The notes under the pieces were generated by a model. The model was not told where the DNA came from. It saw only the letters and a list, made by a program, of their open reading frames with translations, and did no database searches. A DNA stretch of 64,000 bases, from the NCBI GenBank assembly GCA_030272585.1, contig BSYQ01000004.1:558001-622000 (forward strand), read 5' to 3'. How positions within the stretch are numbered: the stretch's first letter is position 1; each line of letters opens with the position of its first letter. The position numbers were made by a program, and so were the translations under genes. Positions 54,731-63,191 of the stretch are shown here, piece by piece. Source of the stretch: Bryopsis sp. KO-2023. Its lineage: Eukaryota > Chlorophyta > Ulvophyceae > Bryopsidales > Bryopsidaceae.

Positions 54731-57360
54731 TCGGGGAGGTTTTTCACCTCCTCCAATCTAGGACATTGCCTCACAGGGTGACCCTTCTTTCCACAAAGAT
54801 AACAATGATATCCCCCTCCCCCTTGGGGGTTCTGTCTTCCCTGATTGGCTTGTCCTCTTCCACGGTTACCACCACCGCGTCCACGTCCACCACCACCACG
54901 TCCTCCTCCTCGTCCTTGTTGCTGTTGCTGCTGCTGTTGCACTCCTGCGGCAGCTTGTGGTGGTGCTTGGGCTGGTGGTGTAGGGTTCTGCTGCTGCTGA
55001 CCCTGATTCTGGCCTTTCTTCTTTCTTCCACCACGCCAGACTCCTTTCTTTTTCTGATTGGTCTGCCCTCCTTGGCCTTGTGTTCCAACTCCAAGGGCTT
55101 CCAATCGTTCGGCGGATATGATGGCGGCCTCGACATCTCGAGGTACCGTTGCAGCGACTAACTTCTGAACTTCACTCTTAAGTCCATCCACGAAGAGCAA
55201 ATACTGGTGATCCTCTTCGAGGTCTGGAATCCTCAAGACTAACCGCTGAAACTCTTTAACGAACTGTTTCACGGTGCCAGTCTGCTTGAGTTTATGGAGG
55301 TCACGCCACGCTTCATCTCGATCACTAGAGAATTCGAAAGCTGTAGCTAAGCCATCCATGAAGTCCATCCAGTCACGGAAGGGTGGTCTTTCACCTCGGT
55401 GAATTTTCAACTCTTGCATCGTTAACCAATCCGAGGCAGCCCCATAAAGGTTAGTGGCCATAATCGATTGCCACTGTGCTTCATGCACTCCGCAGGTTCT
55501 CAAGTACCGCGTCATGAGCACTTGCCATTTACGGGCTTTTGGTTCTCCACTTCCGTTAAATGCGCGAGGCATTTGCAACTTGACGGTGCTAGGCAACCAC
55601 TGTCCTTGCCTAGGAGGTCCTGGCCCTGCTGGTCTAGCGCCACCTCCACCTCCACCTCCACCAGGAGGTCCACCGGGAGGTCCACCGCCTCCACCATCTC
55701 CACCGCCGCCACCACCTCCACCGCCATCAGGCGCACCTGGAATGCGGGAAGGTGGGCGGTTTCGTCTGTCGCGGTAATCATCACCGCCATCATCATCTGG
55801 GTCGTCATCACCAGGGTCTCCAAAGTTACCTCGCATGCGAGGAACTCGACTGGGTCCACCAGTAGACTCATATGAACCAAGTGCAGCAAAGGGATTATTT
55901 TCTACCCTTGCTCCCAAAGCACTTAACCCAAGTCCCAATCTTCCAGTACGTGTGGGGATCTGCATGGGTTCTTTTCCTTTCTCTTCTCTGACCTGTGCCT
56001 TAGCACGCTCAAGGTCAATTTGATATAACACTTCTGCTGAGGAGAGAACTCTTGGGTTAGTTCGTGTGGGTCTACGTGATCCATCGGCAGAGTCGGGTTC
56101 TGAGATGCGTACTCCAGGCTGAGCTCTTGTACTTGGAGGTATCAACTGAGGGAATGTGAAATCAACGTCTGGTGCGCTGTCCACTGCAGTGCATGGTGGT
56201 GCTTCTGCAGCAACAATTTCACCCTCCTCGACCTGTACTGCTGGAGGAGCCGGTATTGTTGAGGTTCCTGCCCCAACCATTCCTACCGCGAAGCTCTGGT
56301 CTAGTGGCGGCCATGATGCAGCCAACTGCTTTACTGATTTCTTCGGCAGTGGCATCCCAAAGGCTGAGTCCTCAGGCTCAGGAGAAGTTGATTCTTCTCG
56401 CTCTGGTGATACTGCACGAGCATCACTTCCACTTTGGGCACTCTGACTTCCGCCACTCACATCCTCCATGCTTCGTTCCAGGCCAGATAATCTTAAGGCA
56501 ACCACATCAGCTGCATCTTGCTGCTGATCCCAGGTTTTGGATGCCTTTTTCTCCAAGGCAATCAAATCTTTTTGAATTGCTACTCTGGAGCTCTGCAAAC
56601 GCTTCACCTCAGCACCTTGCTTATACAAGGACTCCCGAAACAATTCTAGAGTCCGTTCGACTTTTTCGTTGGAATCCGCAACAGTTCCTAATAAGCCTTC
56701 AATTCTCCGCCCTTGAACAAGGGATAACTCGGAGAGTTGTTTTAACTGAAGTGCTGATGCTTCAGTTGCTTCTTTTAGGTCAGCAAAACGAGAGTCCGCT
56801 AGAATGTCTGCGGCATCCATTCTCCTCGTTATTGCATCCACAGAAGCTTTGATCTCGGCTCTTTCTTTTCTATGGTCGATATCTTGGCGTAATAGCCTCT
56901 GCTCGTATCGACTATGCTGAGCCGCTACTGAATCCAGCTTCTGCTGTTGCGACACCACCGCATGCTGTGTGGCCTCAACCTGTTGCGCATGCTGGTGCTG
57001 TGTTTCCAGCGCCTGCCCGATCACCTCTGATGCGCCAGCCAGTTGGTTCGACACAGAGGCCTCAGCATGGGCTAGCCTCTGCCCCAGTGTCTGGTCAACT
57101 TGCTGCAGGTGACCCCTTAGCCCGTGGGCTAAATCGTCCACACGGTCATGGACCGCATCCACATCCTCTCTTAAGGCTTCCGCATCAGCTCCCATGTCTA
57201 TGTCGACAGCTGCTTGCTGGACATTGTGGATGTTCTGGACGTTTATTTGTTGATACACAACATTGGGTGCGTCAGGCAATTCCTCATCGAACTCAGGTTC
57301 AATCCCTGGCTCTTCAACTTGAGGCTCGCGCACTGCCAATGCGTGTTCACGGTCAGCCAT
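54709..57360 (-). CDS. gag: Gag polyprotein of C
   Basis: 883 residues from ATG 57360. A long Gln/Ala/Val coiled coil (about 45-300) resembles that of A Gag. It is followed by Ser/Pro/Glu-rich linkers, a Gly/Asp/Pro tract at about 530-600, the capsid domain (about 610-770; MTRYLRTCGVHEAQW, LHKLKQTGTVKQFVKEF), a Gln-rich and Arg-Gly-rich basic region, and a canonical zinc knuckle CYLCGKKGHPVRQC near the end. Larger than typical Ty3/Gypsy Gag because of the N-terminal coiled coil. Ends with the frameshift site into Pol. Confidence 0.9.
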   Translation of the reverse strand: MADREHALAVREPQVEEPGIEPEFDEELPDAPNVVYQQINVQNIHNVQQAAVDIDMGADAEALREDVDAVHDRVDDLAHGLRGHLQQVDQTLGQRLAHAEASVSNQLAGASEVIGQALETQHQHAQQVEATQHAVVSQQQKLDSVAAQHSRYEQRLLRQDIDHRKERAEIKASVDAITRRMDAADILADSRFADLKEATEASALQLKQLSELSLVQGRRIEGLLGTVADSNEKVERTLELFRESLYKQGAEVKRLQSSRVAIQKDLIALEKKASKTWDQQQDAADVVALRLSGLERSMEDVSGGSQSAQSGSDARAVSPEREESTSPEPEDSAFGMPLPKKSVKQLAASWPPLDQSFAVGMVGAGTSTIPAPPAVQVEEGEIVAAEAPPCTAVDSAPDVDFTFPQLIPPSTRAQPGVRISEPDSADGSRRPTRTNPRVLSSAEVLYQIDLERAKAQVREEKGKEPMQIPTRTGRLGLGLSALGARVENNPFAALGSYESTGGPSRVPRMRGNFGDPGDDDPDDDGGDDYRDRRNRPPSRIPGAPDGGGGGGGGGDGGGGGPPGGPPGGGGGGGGARPAGPGPPRQGQWLPSTVKLQMPRAFNGSGEPKARKWQVLMTRYLRTCGVHEAQWQSIMATNLYGAASDWLTMQELKIHRGERPPFRDWMDFMDGLATAFEFSSDRDEAWRDLHKLKQTGTVKQFVKEFQRLVLRIPDLEEDHQYLLFVDGLKSEVQKLVAATVPRDVEAAIISAERLEALGVGTQGQGGQTNQKKKGVWRGGRKKKGQNQGQQQQNPTPPAQAPPQAAAGVQQQQQQQQGRGGGRGGGGRGRGGGNRGRGQANQGRQNPQGGGGYHCYLCGKKGHPVRQCPRLEEVKNLPDVKKMLN
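54718..54728 (-). promoter_or_regulatory. -1 ribosomal frameshift site between Gag and Pol of C
   Basis: The Gag frame reads GTA AAA AAA ATG TTA AAC TGA. The run of eight A (plus-strand T at 54720-54727) supplies a perfect A AAA AAA slippery heptamer 12 nt before the Gag stop. After a -1 slip the frame is open straight into Pol. Confidence 0.7.
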
Positions 57361-57491
57361 GATTTCTCAGCCACTATTTGGGAGTACTCAACAACCACGG
57401 TTGGAGTTTCTCTCTACCAAACAAACAAACAAAAACGTTTGTTGCGCCACGTTCACAAGTTTCGATCTCAAGAACTTAAAGTTCTTGCCGA

Positions 57492-57503
57492 GCTCCGAAA
57501 CCA
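57492..57503 (-). other. Primer-binding site of C
   Basis: On the minus strand TGGTTTCGGAGC begins two bases after the LTR end, the same 12 nt as in A and B. Confidence 0.75.
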
Positions 57504-57505
57504 AT

Positions 57506-57926
57506 TGATAGTGAAGCTTGTGGGTGACGCAATAGTGGTCGGCTGTGTTGATTGGATTCGTGATAACTTGCTGGCTAACGCAAGTATACTTGTGGGGTTT
57601 GTTGGTTTAGACAACTCTCTAGCTAGCGCGGTTGTGATCGCTACTAGAGCACTTGGGTTGGGAAGTGATTGCGTCAGGCAAACACTTAACACACACACAC
57701 ACAAACACACACACAAGCGGGAACACACCAATCCCACGAATCCCGAGTTCTTACAAAGTAACTATGAGTGTCAAAACAACGAGTGGGCCTCTTAAGTACC
57801 CCTAAGTGTAGTACGCTGACGCATGCCCCAAACTCTGGGTCTAATCTGTCTTACTCGCGAACCCGCATGCGTCAGCCACCCTCGGCTCTATCCCAAACTA
57901 CCTCGTATAGCGCTAAAAGACTAACA
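57506..57926 (-). repeat. 5' LTR of C (right copy)
   Basis: 421 bp, identical by eye to 47835-48255. Confidence 0.95.
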
Positions 57927-58692
57927 ACTGCTTTACGTCTGTACTTAGAGCCTCCTGGCCCCGATATCCTTTTGCTTTAAGTTGCTTATCCTGGGTAGAT
58001 AAAGCAAAGTTTGCCCTCTCCTCTAGTTAATAAGGGTTTCCACTTAAACACAAAATCCTCCAGGTTGAAACAGCTGTAACAGTTGGCCTGTGAGCTGGCT
58101 GAAAGCTGTAATCTTTAGAGGTCATCTCTTAGTCCAGTTAACATGCAGTTGTTTAATCCCAGAGTTTGAACTATCAGTCCTGTTTATGGGAAAGGGCACT
58201 TTTCCTCTTAAGTGACCTTAACTTCTAGGTTGGATCAAACACCACACCATTTTCGACTTAGTGTATGAGGTCCTCACAGGGATTGATTTATAATAAATCA
58301 AAGTGTGTACAGTCTTACCCGAGACTGTAGTCCTCCATTCTGAGAGTTTCCCTCTTTCAGGATACCTGATCTCTACAGAATCTGAACGTTTGTCTGGGAC
58401 TACTTCTAATCCTCAGACCTTCCTTTTATTACCTTAGAGATTGACCGGCTGTGAGCAGAGTGGTTTTCTGTTTTTCAGTGTAGATTGAAAGAAACTCAGA
58501 CTGGTGTTCTGTTAAGAGGTGGAACTCATTTGTTCCAGGAGTCTTAACTATTCCTGAGATAACTTATATCACTTTAAGAAAAATGCAGAATCCTGCTTAC
58601 AGAACCACTTCTCAACCCCGACATGACTTCAACTTTCCCTCCTGCATACCAGGCTATCTTCCACACACTCAAACTGCCACTAGGAACATCTC
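57927..58692 (-). other. Integrase leader and non-coding spacer of element B
   Basis: From 58020 down to 57927 the minus strand carries the first codons of the integrase frame (LEERANFALSTQDKQ, YRGQEALSTDVKQ) after an in-frame TAA. Between 58021 and 58692 all minus-strand frames have many stops. The spacer includes the palindrome TTTGATTTATTATAAATCAA (about 58285-58305), which offers a TATA-like box for a separate integrase transcript. Confidence 0.55.
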
Positions 58693-59202
58693 TTAACTAC
58701 TGGGGCCTGGTGCCCCCACATCTCTAGTATTCTCCTCCTCCCCCGAGGAGTACACCACTATCGGCTCCTCCGGAGGCACCTCCTCCATGTTGCCGTCACC
58801 GTTCTCCTCGAACCTTGCCTCCACACGCGCCACCGGGTAAAAGCGCGGCAGGCCAGCGGGGTTATTATATGGACCCCCTCCACCTCCCTGTCCTCCGGCG
58901 TTCCCGATAGGCTGGGCCAACATCGCCGTTATCTGCTGCCTAGTGGGCCTAAGAGGACCCGGACCAACTGGAGCTCCCGCTCGAAACTCGTCTAGTAGTC
59001 CTCGCACAGTTATCAATGTCTCCGTGTACTGAGCGAGTTTAGCGACGTTCATTCGGGCTTCTCGGCCCGCCCTGGTGTTCATTCGGAACTCTCCCAAGAG
59101 CAGTCGTTGCCGCAGTTCCTCCTCGTATTCCTCCATATCAACCAGTAGCTCCAGCAAAAAAGCGATGATGTGCGCAAGGGCAGCGGCTTGGGTTGCATCC
59201 AT
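58693..59202 (-). CDS. Element B small ORF between RT-RNase H and integrase
   Basis: From ATG 59202 (MDATQAAALAHIIAFLLELL) 170 codons; the frame is open to 59253. An N-terminal helix of about 70 residues is followed by a Gly/Pro-rich linker and an acidic end (EEVPPEEPIVVYSSGEEE). The stretch QRLLLGEF to GLLDEF shares spaced residues (RL, F, NT, GR, AR, EF) with the ORF at 29045-28584. It lies where Ty3/Gypsy elements normally continue uninterrupted from RNase H to integrase. No domain is recognised. Confidence 0.5.
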   Translation of the reverse strand: MDATQAAALAHIIAFLLELLVDMEEYEEELRQRLLLGEFRMNTRAGREARMNVAKLAQYTETLITVRGLLDEFRAGAPVGPGPLRPTRQQITAMLAQPIGNAGGQGGGGGPYNNPAGLPRFYPVARVEARFEENGDGNMEEVPPEEPIVVYSSGEEENTRDVGAPGPSS

Positions 59203-59507
59203 TTTGCGTGTGTGTTTCCTCTTCGAACTTCGAACTTCCGGATTCTCTTTCACTAAGCTCGGTTCTGTCTCTGAGAAAACTTATCCCGTTCTACTCCTTC
59301 CCTGCCTGCTTCTCCCTTAAGAATCCTAAGCAGGACTTGTTTCCTCCCAGAGGTTCTCTCCTCTACAGGAGGTTGCTTGGATTTAACCTCTATCTTTTCT
59401 AATCCCCGTCTTGTGCCTCCTGATCGACTCTGTCCCAGAAATTTAACTAAACCTTGCCATCCACTAGTCCTCCCCTAGACTAGTCTTTCTCTTATTCCTA
59501 GACCCTA

Positions 59508-61127
59508 CTAACTCAGCTTCCTCCCCAAAGGCAGATGATCTGACACTGTAGGCAGACCTGGTGCCTCCTTTTTCTTTTCTCTATTCATTACTAGTCTAGA
59601 CAATGCATCTGCATTGACATGATACTTCCCAGGTCTATGGACCACCTTAATTTTATACCCCTGTAACTCTATCACCCACCTGGCCATCATATTGCTCAGG
59701 TGTCTAGAACCCATTAGCCAGAACAAGGCCCCACAGTCAGTAAAGACAGTAAACTCCCTCCCTGTCAGATAATAACTAAATTTCCTAATAGTCTTAATCA
59801 CAGCCATAGCCTCCCCCTGACTAGGAGCATACCTAGCTTCTGTCTGACTATTCTTTTTGGAAAAATAAGCTATTACCTTCTCCTGTCCTTCCTGAATCTG
59901 ACCCAGTATTCCAGCTATAGCATACTGACTCCAATCAGTGCATAAGAACACCTCCCCTTCCCTCCTGAGAGTAGTCACCACTGGGGCTGTAGTCAGCATC
60001 TTCTTCAGCAGCCTCCAGGAGTATTCACATCTCCAGGTCCAGAGAAAAGGGACTCCTTCCTTAGTAAGCTCTGTGAGGGCACCTGCTCTCCTTGCATAGT
60101 CTGGGGCATGCCTCCTGTAGTATCCAGTAAGCCCCAAGAAAGACCTGACTTGGGTGACTGTAGTGGGAGTCTTCAGCTTTGCTATGGAGGCCATTTTGTC
60201 CTCCTGAGGGCTAAATCCAGCCTTAGTGATGTGGTGCCCTAAGTATTCTATCTCCTCCTGGAATAGAAAGCACTTTTCTATGGACAGCTTAGCCCCCTCT
60301 CTCTCCAGAATATCTAACACCTTCTTCAGAGTTTCCAGGTGCTCTTGGAAGGTGTGACTAAAAATGACTATGTCATCCAGGTAGACCTGGACCCCTTCCA
60401 GGTGGCCAAACAAAGAGTCCATGACTCTCTGGAAGGCCTCTGGCATAGTCTTGAGTCCCTGAGGACACCTAACCCATTCATACAACCCTGAGGAGGTCCT
60501 AAAAGCTGTTTTCCCCTTATCCTCCTCAGCTAAAGGCAACTGCCAATACCCTGACCTAAGGTCCAAACTAGAATAAAACTTCCTACCTCCCAGCCCATCT
60601 AGCAATTCATCTATCAATGGCAGAGGGTACTGATCTGCCTCCACCAAATCATTCAAATCTCTAAAGTCTACACACCACCTCCACTTTCCTGGTGCCTTCT
60701 TAGGGACTAGGAGAGTGGGTGAAGACCAAGGTGACCCTGGGCTGGGTCTAACTACCCCTACTTTTAGTAACCCTTCTAGCTGCCTCTCTATCTCTCCCTT
60801 CTGAAATTCACTAACCCTATATTGCCTCTTTGCCACAGGCCTAGCTGTACCAGTTTCAATCTTGTAACTATGATTTCTAAAGGAGCCTATCTCGTATTCA
60901 CTTAGAGACCAGGCCTCCCTCCTAGACTTGCAAAGCTTTTCCACTGCCCTCCTTTCATCTCTTGTCAAACTATCCCCTATATTTAAGTCAGCAAAGGTTT
61001 TCCCTTTCTCCTCTTGTGACACCAGGATGGATTCTGGAGGTGTCACCCCTCTAGTGGTAAACCTGTGCAGCCCTGTGGCCACACCCCTGAGATCACCAGG
61101 CCTGACCTCTGACCCTAATGAAAATCC
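59508..61127 (-). CDS. pol: Element B reverse transcriptase-RNase H ORF (lacks integrase)
   Basis: The frame is open from at least 61127 through a GTG at 61082 to a TAG at 59508, about 524 residues from the GTG. RT motifs are complete: [54 protein letters not shown]. RNase H follows (FLCTDWSQYAIAGILGQ, closing HVNADALSRLV), and the ORF stops 28 residues later. The protease is in the upstream ORF and integrase in a separate ORF downstream. The frame is -1 relative to Gag-protease and overlaps its end, so a frameshift near the TTTT before the Gag stop is possible. Catalytic residues are present. Confidence 0.9.
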   Translation of the reverse strand, partial: GFSLGSEVRPGDLRGVATGLHRFTTRGVTPPESILVSQEEKGKTFADLNIGDSLTRDERRAVEKLCKSRREAWSLSEYEIGSFRNHSYKIETGTARPVAKRQYRVSEFQKGEIERQLEGLLKVGVVRPSPGSPWSSPTLLVPKKAPGKWRWCVDFRDLNDLVEADQYPLPLIDELLDGLGGRKFYSSLDLRSGYWQLPLAEEDKGKTAFRTSSGLYEWVRCPQGLKTMPEAFQRVMDSLFGHLEGVQVYLDDIVIFSHTFQEHLETLKKVLDILEREGAKLSIEKCFLFQEEIEYLGHHITKAGFSPQEDKMASIAKLKTPTTVTQVRSFLGLTGYYRRHAPDYARRAGALTELTKEGVPFLWTWRCEYSWRLLKKMLTTAPVVTTLRREGEVFLCTDWSQYAIAGILGQIQEGQEKVIAYFSKKNSQTEARYAPSQGEAMAVIKTIRKFSYYLTGREFTVFTDCGALFWLMGSRHLSNMMARWVIELQGYKIKVVHRPGKYHVNADALSRLVMNREKKKEAPGLPTVSDHLPLGRKLS

Positions 61128-63034
61128 TGGGAGGGCCCCTCTCTCCCTCCATCTTTCTGTACTCCTGTTGCCGGAGTACTCCTTTGTCCGAATCCTGATG
61201 GTAGAGGACTGTGTGGTGCTTCTCTTGGAATGGTCTCGGTGGTGGGGTTGAACCTGACCTTTTTCTCCGGGGTCAAGTTCCCTCCTTTCCTCTTTTTCCC
61301 TGCCGCCGTCTGGACTGACTCCTCTGTCCCTGAGCTTGGCCTCTCCTCTGTTCTAAGGGGGATGGCCCCCATCTTCCCGTTTCCCTTGTGATAGAAGATT
61401 TGTTGAGGCCCGAGCATTATCATAGCCCTGATAGACTTAAGGAAGTCTATCCCCAACAGAACACAGCAGGTGTCTGTGTCTGTCACCATGAAAGAGTTGT
61501 AAGAGCCTGTCCCTCCTATGTTCACGAATATCTTTGGGAGGTACCCCAGAGAGGTGGCTATCTCCCCACTGGCTGTCCTGAAAACCCATTCGGAGGGTTG
61601 GACCTGGCCCACCAGGTCAAGCTTCTCCACTGTGGACCTGGAGATGCAACTGTGGCTAGCCCCTGTATCCACCACTGCCTCAAATGCCTCCCCCTTGATC
61701 TTGATGGTGCACTTGGCCGGAGTGTTCCTGGAGGCCGCTTCTCTCTGCAGTGTGTCCACCTCCAGCATGCCCACCTCCTTGTCCTCATCCTCCTGGCCAG
61801 AGGTTTCTGGGTCGAAGTGGAGGGGTTGGGTCACCCCAGCATCCACTGAAGTCATCAGGTCTGCCTCTCTTCGGATGGCTTCCCTGAGTTCAGGGGAATA
61901 GAACATAAATGTTTTAAGAGGGACAGGTAACTCTGTCCTGTCCAGGAATGCCTGAGCATCTATCAAGGCATGCTTATTCCCCATCCTATATTTGTTCTCC
62001 CCTCCAGAGGTCTTCCCCTCTACCATATTCATTTGGGGACCCTGAGACTTGGAGTTCCCTTGGTCTGGGTTGGCCTGTACCACCAAAGGGGTATTGCCTG
62101 CTCTGTATTGAAGGCTGTAGGTTACTCCTGTTTTTCTCTTAAGACATCTTCCCCATCTATGACCTGGTACCCCACAGTGCCAACATTCTCCTAGGTTCAG
62201 ATCCTTGTTCAGTAAAGGACTATAATAACCCCTGGGTCTTTGGCCTTCATAAGTTTGATTCCTTCCGCCCTTCTTTCCTGAAGCTCCCCCATTGACTTTC
62301 TGTCGCCATTCCAGCAGCCTTTCCTCTGGAGCTGGGAGGGCTGTATAGATCTTGTGCATATGTCCCTCCATAACTTTCTGAACCTTGTTCATCACTTTAT
62401 TCAGAAGCTTTTCTTCCCTTGAGTCTGTAGTCTGTCCAGTGTTCTTCTCTGTGTCTGAATCTGAATCAGTACTGTCTGGAGCTTTCCTTTTCTTACTCAG
62501 CCCTATTCCCTCAACTGCCTTTGCAGCCGTCACCACTTCCTCAAAGTTCTGATGCTGGAGTGGGGCTATAGCATCCCTTATCTTCGAGGGTATTCCAGCC
62601 TGAAAAATGTGACGGAGAAATTCGTCGTTCAGGGCAATCGGAGTGGCGCCGTCAGTGCGTGTCGCGGTCTGAATATCAGTGATATCCTCAGCTAAGCCAC
62701 GAAGGGCGTCCGCGAAATCTTCGACCGTCTCCGTAGACCGTTGGCGACGCCTTGTTAGCTCGCTCATCAAATCATCGGTGGCCCCCAGCCACCTTTTCAT
62801 AAACTTCTTTTTAAAGTTCTCCCAGGTCATATCTTCTGGGAGAGCAGCCGCCCAGAGGGCTGCACCGTGAGTGAGGTTCGCTTTCGCTCTGCTCACTTTA
62901 GAACGAGCAGGCCAGTTCTGAGCCGTAGCTGTTGCTTCCACGGTCTTGAACCATTCCGCTGCTGGAGGTTTCTTTCCGTCAAACTTTTCGAGCTTAGGGG
63001 CACGATACTTATCGGCAGAGGTTGCTCCAACCAT
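61115..63034 (-). CDS. gag: Element B Gag-protease ORF
   Basis: 639 residues from ATG 63034 (MVGATSADKYRAPKLEKF). Capsid-type domain at about 15-170 (WFKTVEATATAQNW, FMKRWLGATDD, VEDFADALRGLAED), a Ser/Asp stretch, a zinc knuckle CWHCGVPGHRWGRC near 300, and an aspartic protease near 430-530 with a canonical DTGASHSC active site and the LLGIDFL flap-side motif. The tail is basic and Pro/Thr-rich. Fusion of protease to Gag rather than to RT differs from A and C. Ends TTT CAT TAG; the -1 frame leads into RT. Confidence 0.9.
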   Translation of the reverse strand: MVGATSADKYRAPKLEKFDGKKPPAAEWFKTVEATATAQNWPARSKVSRAKANLTHGAALWAAALPEDMTWENFKKKFMKRWLGATDDLMSELTRRRQRSTETVEDFADALRGLAEDITDIQTATRTDGATPIALNDEFLRHIFQAGIPSKIRDAIAPLQHQNFEEVVTAAKAVEGIGLSKKRKAPDSTDSDSDTEKNTGQTTDSREEKLLNKVMNKVQKVMEGHMHKIYTALPAPEERLLEWRQKVNGGASGKKGGRNQTYEGQRPRGYYSPLLNKDLNLGECWHCGVPGHRWGRCLKRKTGVTYSLQYRAGNTPLVVQANPDQGNSKSQGPQMNMVEGKTSGGENKYRMGNKHALIDAQAFLDRTELPVPLKTFMFYSPELREAIRREADLMTSVDAGVTQPLHFDPETSGQEDEDKEVGMLEVDTLQREAASRNTPAKCTIKIKGEAFEAVVDTGASHSCISRSTVEKLDLVGQVQPSEWVFRTASGEIATSLGYLPKIFVNIGGTGSYNSFMVTDTDTCCVLLGIDFLKSIRAMIMLGPQQIFYHKGNGKMGAIPLRTEERPSSGTEESVQTAAGKKRKGGNLTPEKKVRFNPTTETIPREAPHSPLPSGFGQRSTPATGVQKDGGREGPSQDFH

Positions 63035-63179
63035 TGTTCCTACAGTGTGTTACACTTGTGTTAATTTCTGGAGCGCTTTCTCTTTTACGAGAGGTGATCA
63101 CCAGAGTAAACAGTGTTGCACAGAACTTGTGTTGTAATGTTAGTGGGCCCATATTCCTAACATGTCCGAAGCTCGCAAC

Positions 63180-63191
63180 GCTCCGAAACCA
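63180..63191 (-). other. Primer-binding site of B
   Basis: On the minus strand TGGTTTCGGAGC directly follows the 5' LTR end, identical to the sites of A and C. Confidence 0.7.

Larger units (their letters stand above)
47835..57926 (-). mobile_element. Element C: complete Ty3/Gypsy chromovirus, 10,092 bp
   Basis: Two 421-bp LTRs that I find identical, and a 5-bp target duplication ACTGC (47830-47834 and 57927-57931). In element sense (minus strand): 5' LTR 57926-57506, primer-binding site, Gag, Pol with chromodomain, a long ORF3 with a RING-like module, polypurine tract, 3' LTR 48255-47835. It sits in element B only 53 bp from A2. The reading frames are open. Confidence 0.95.
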
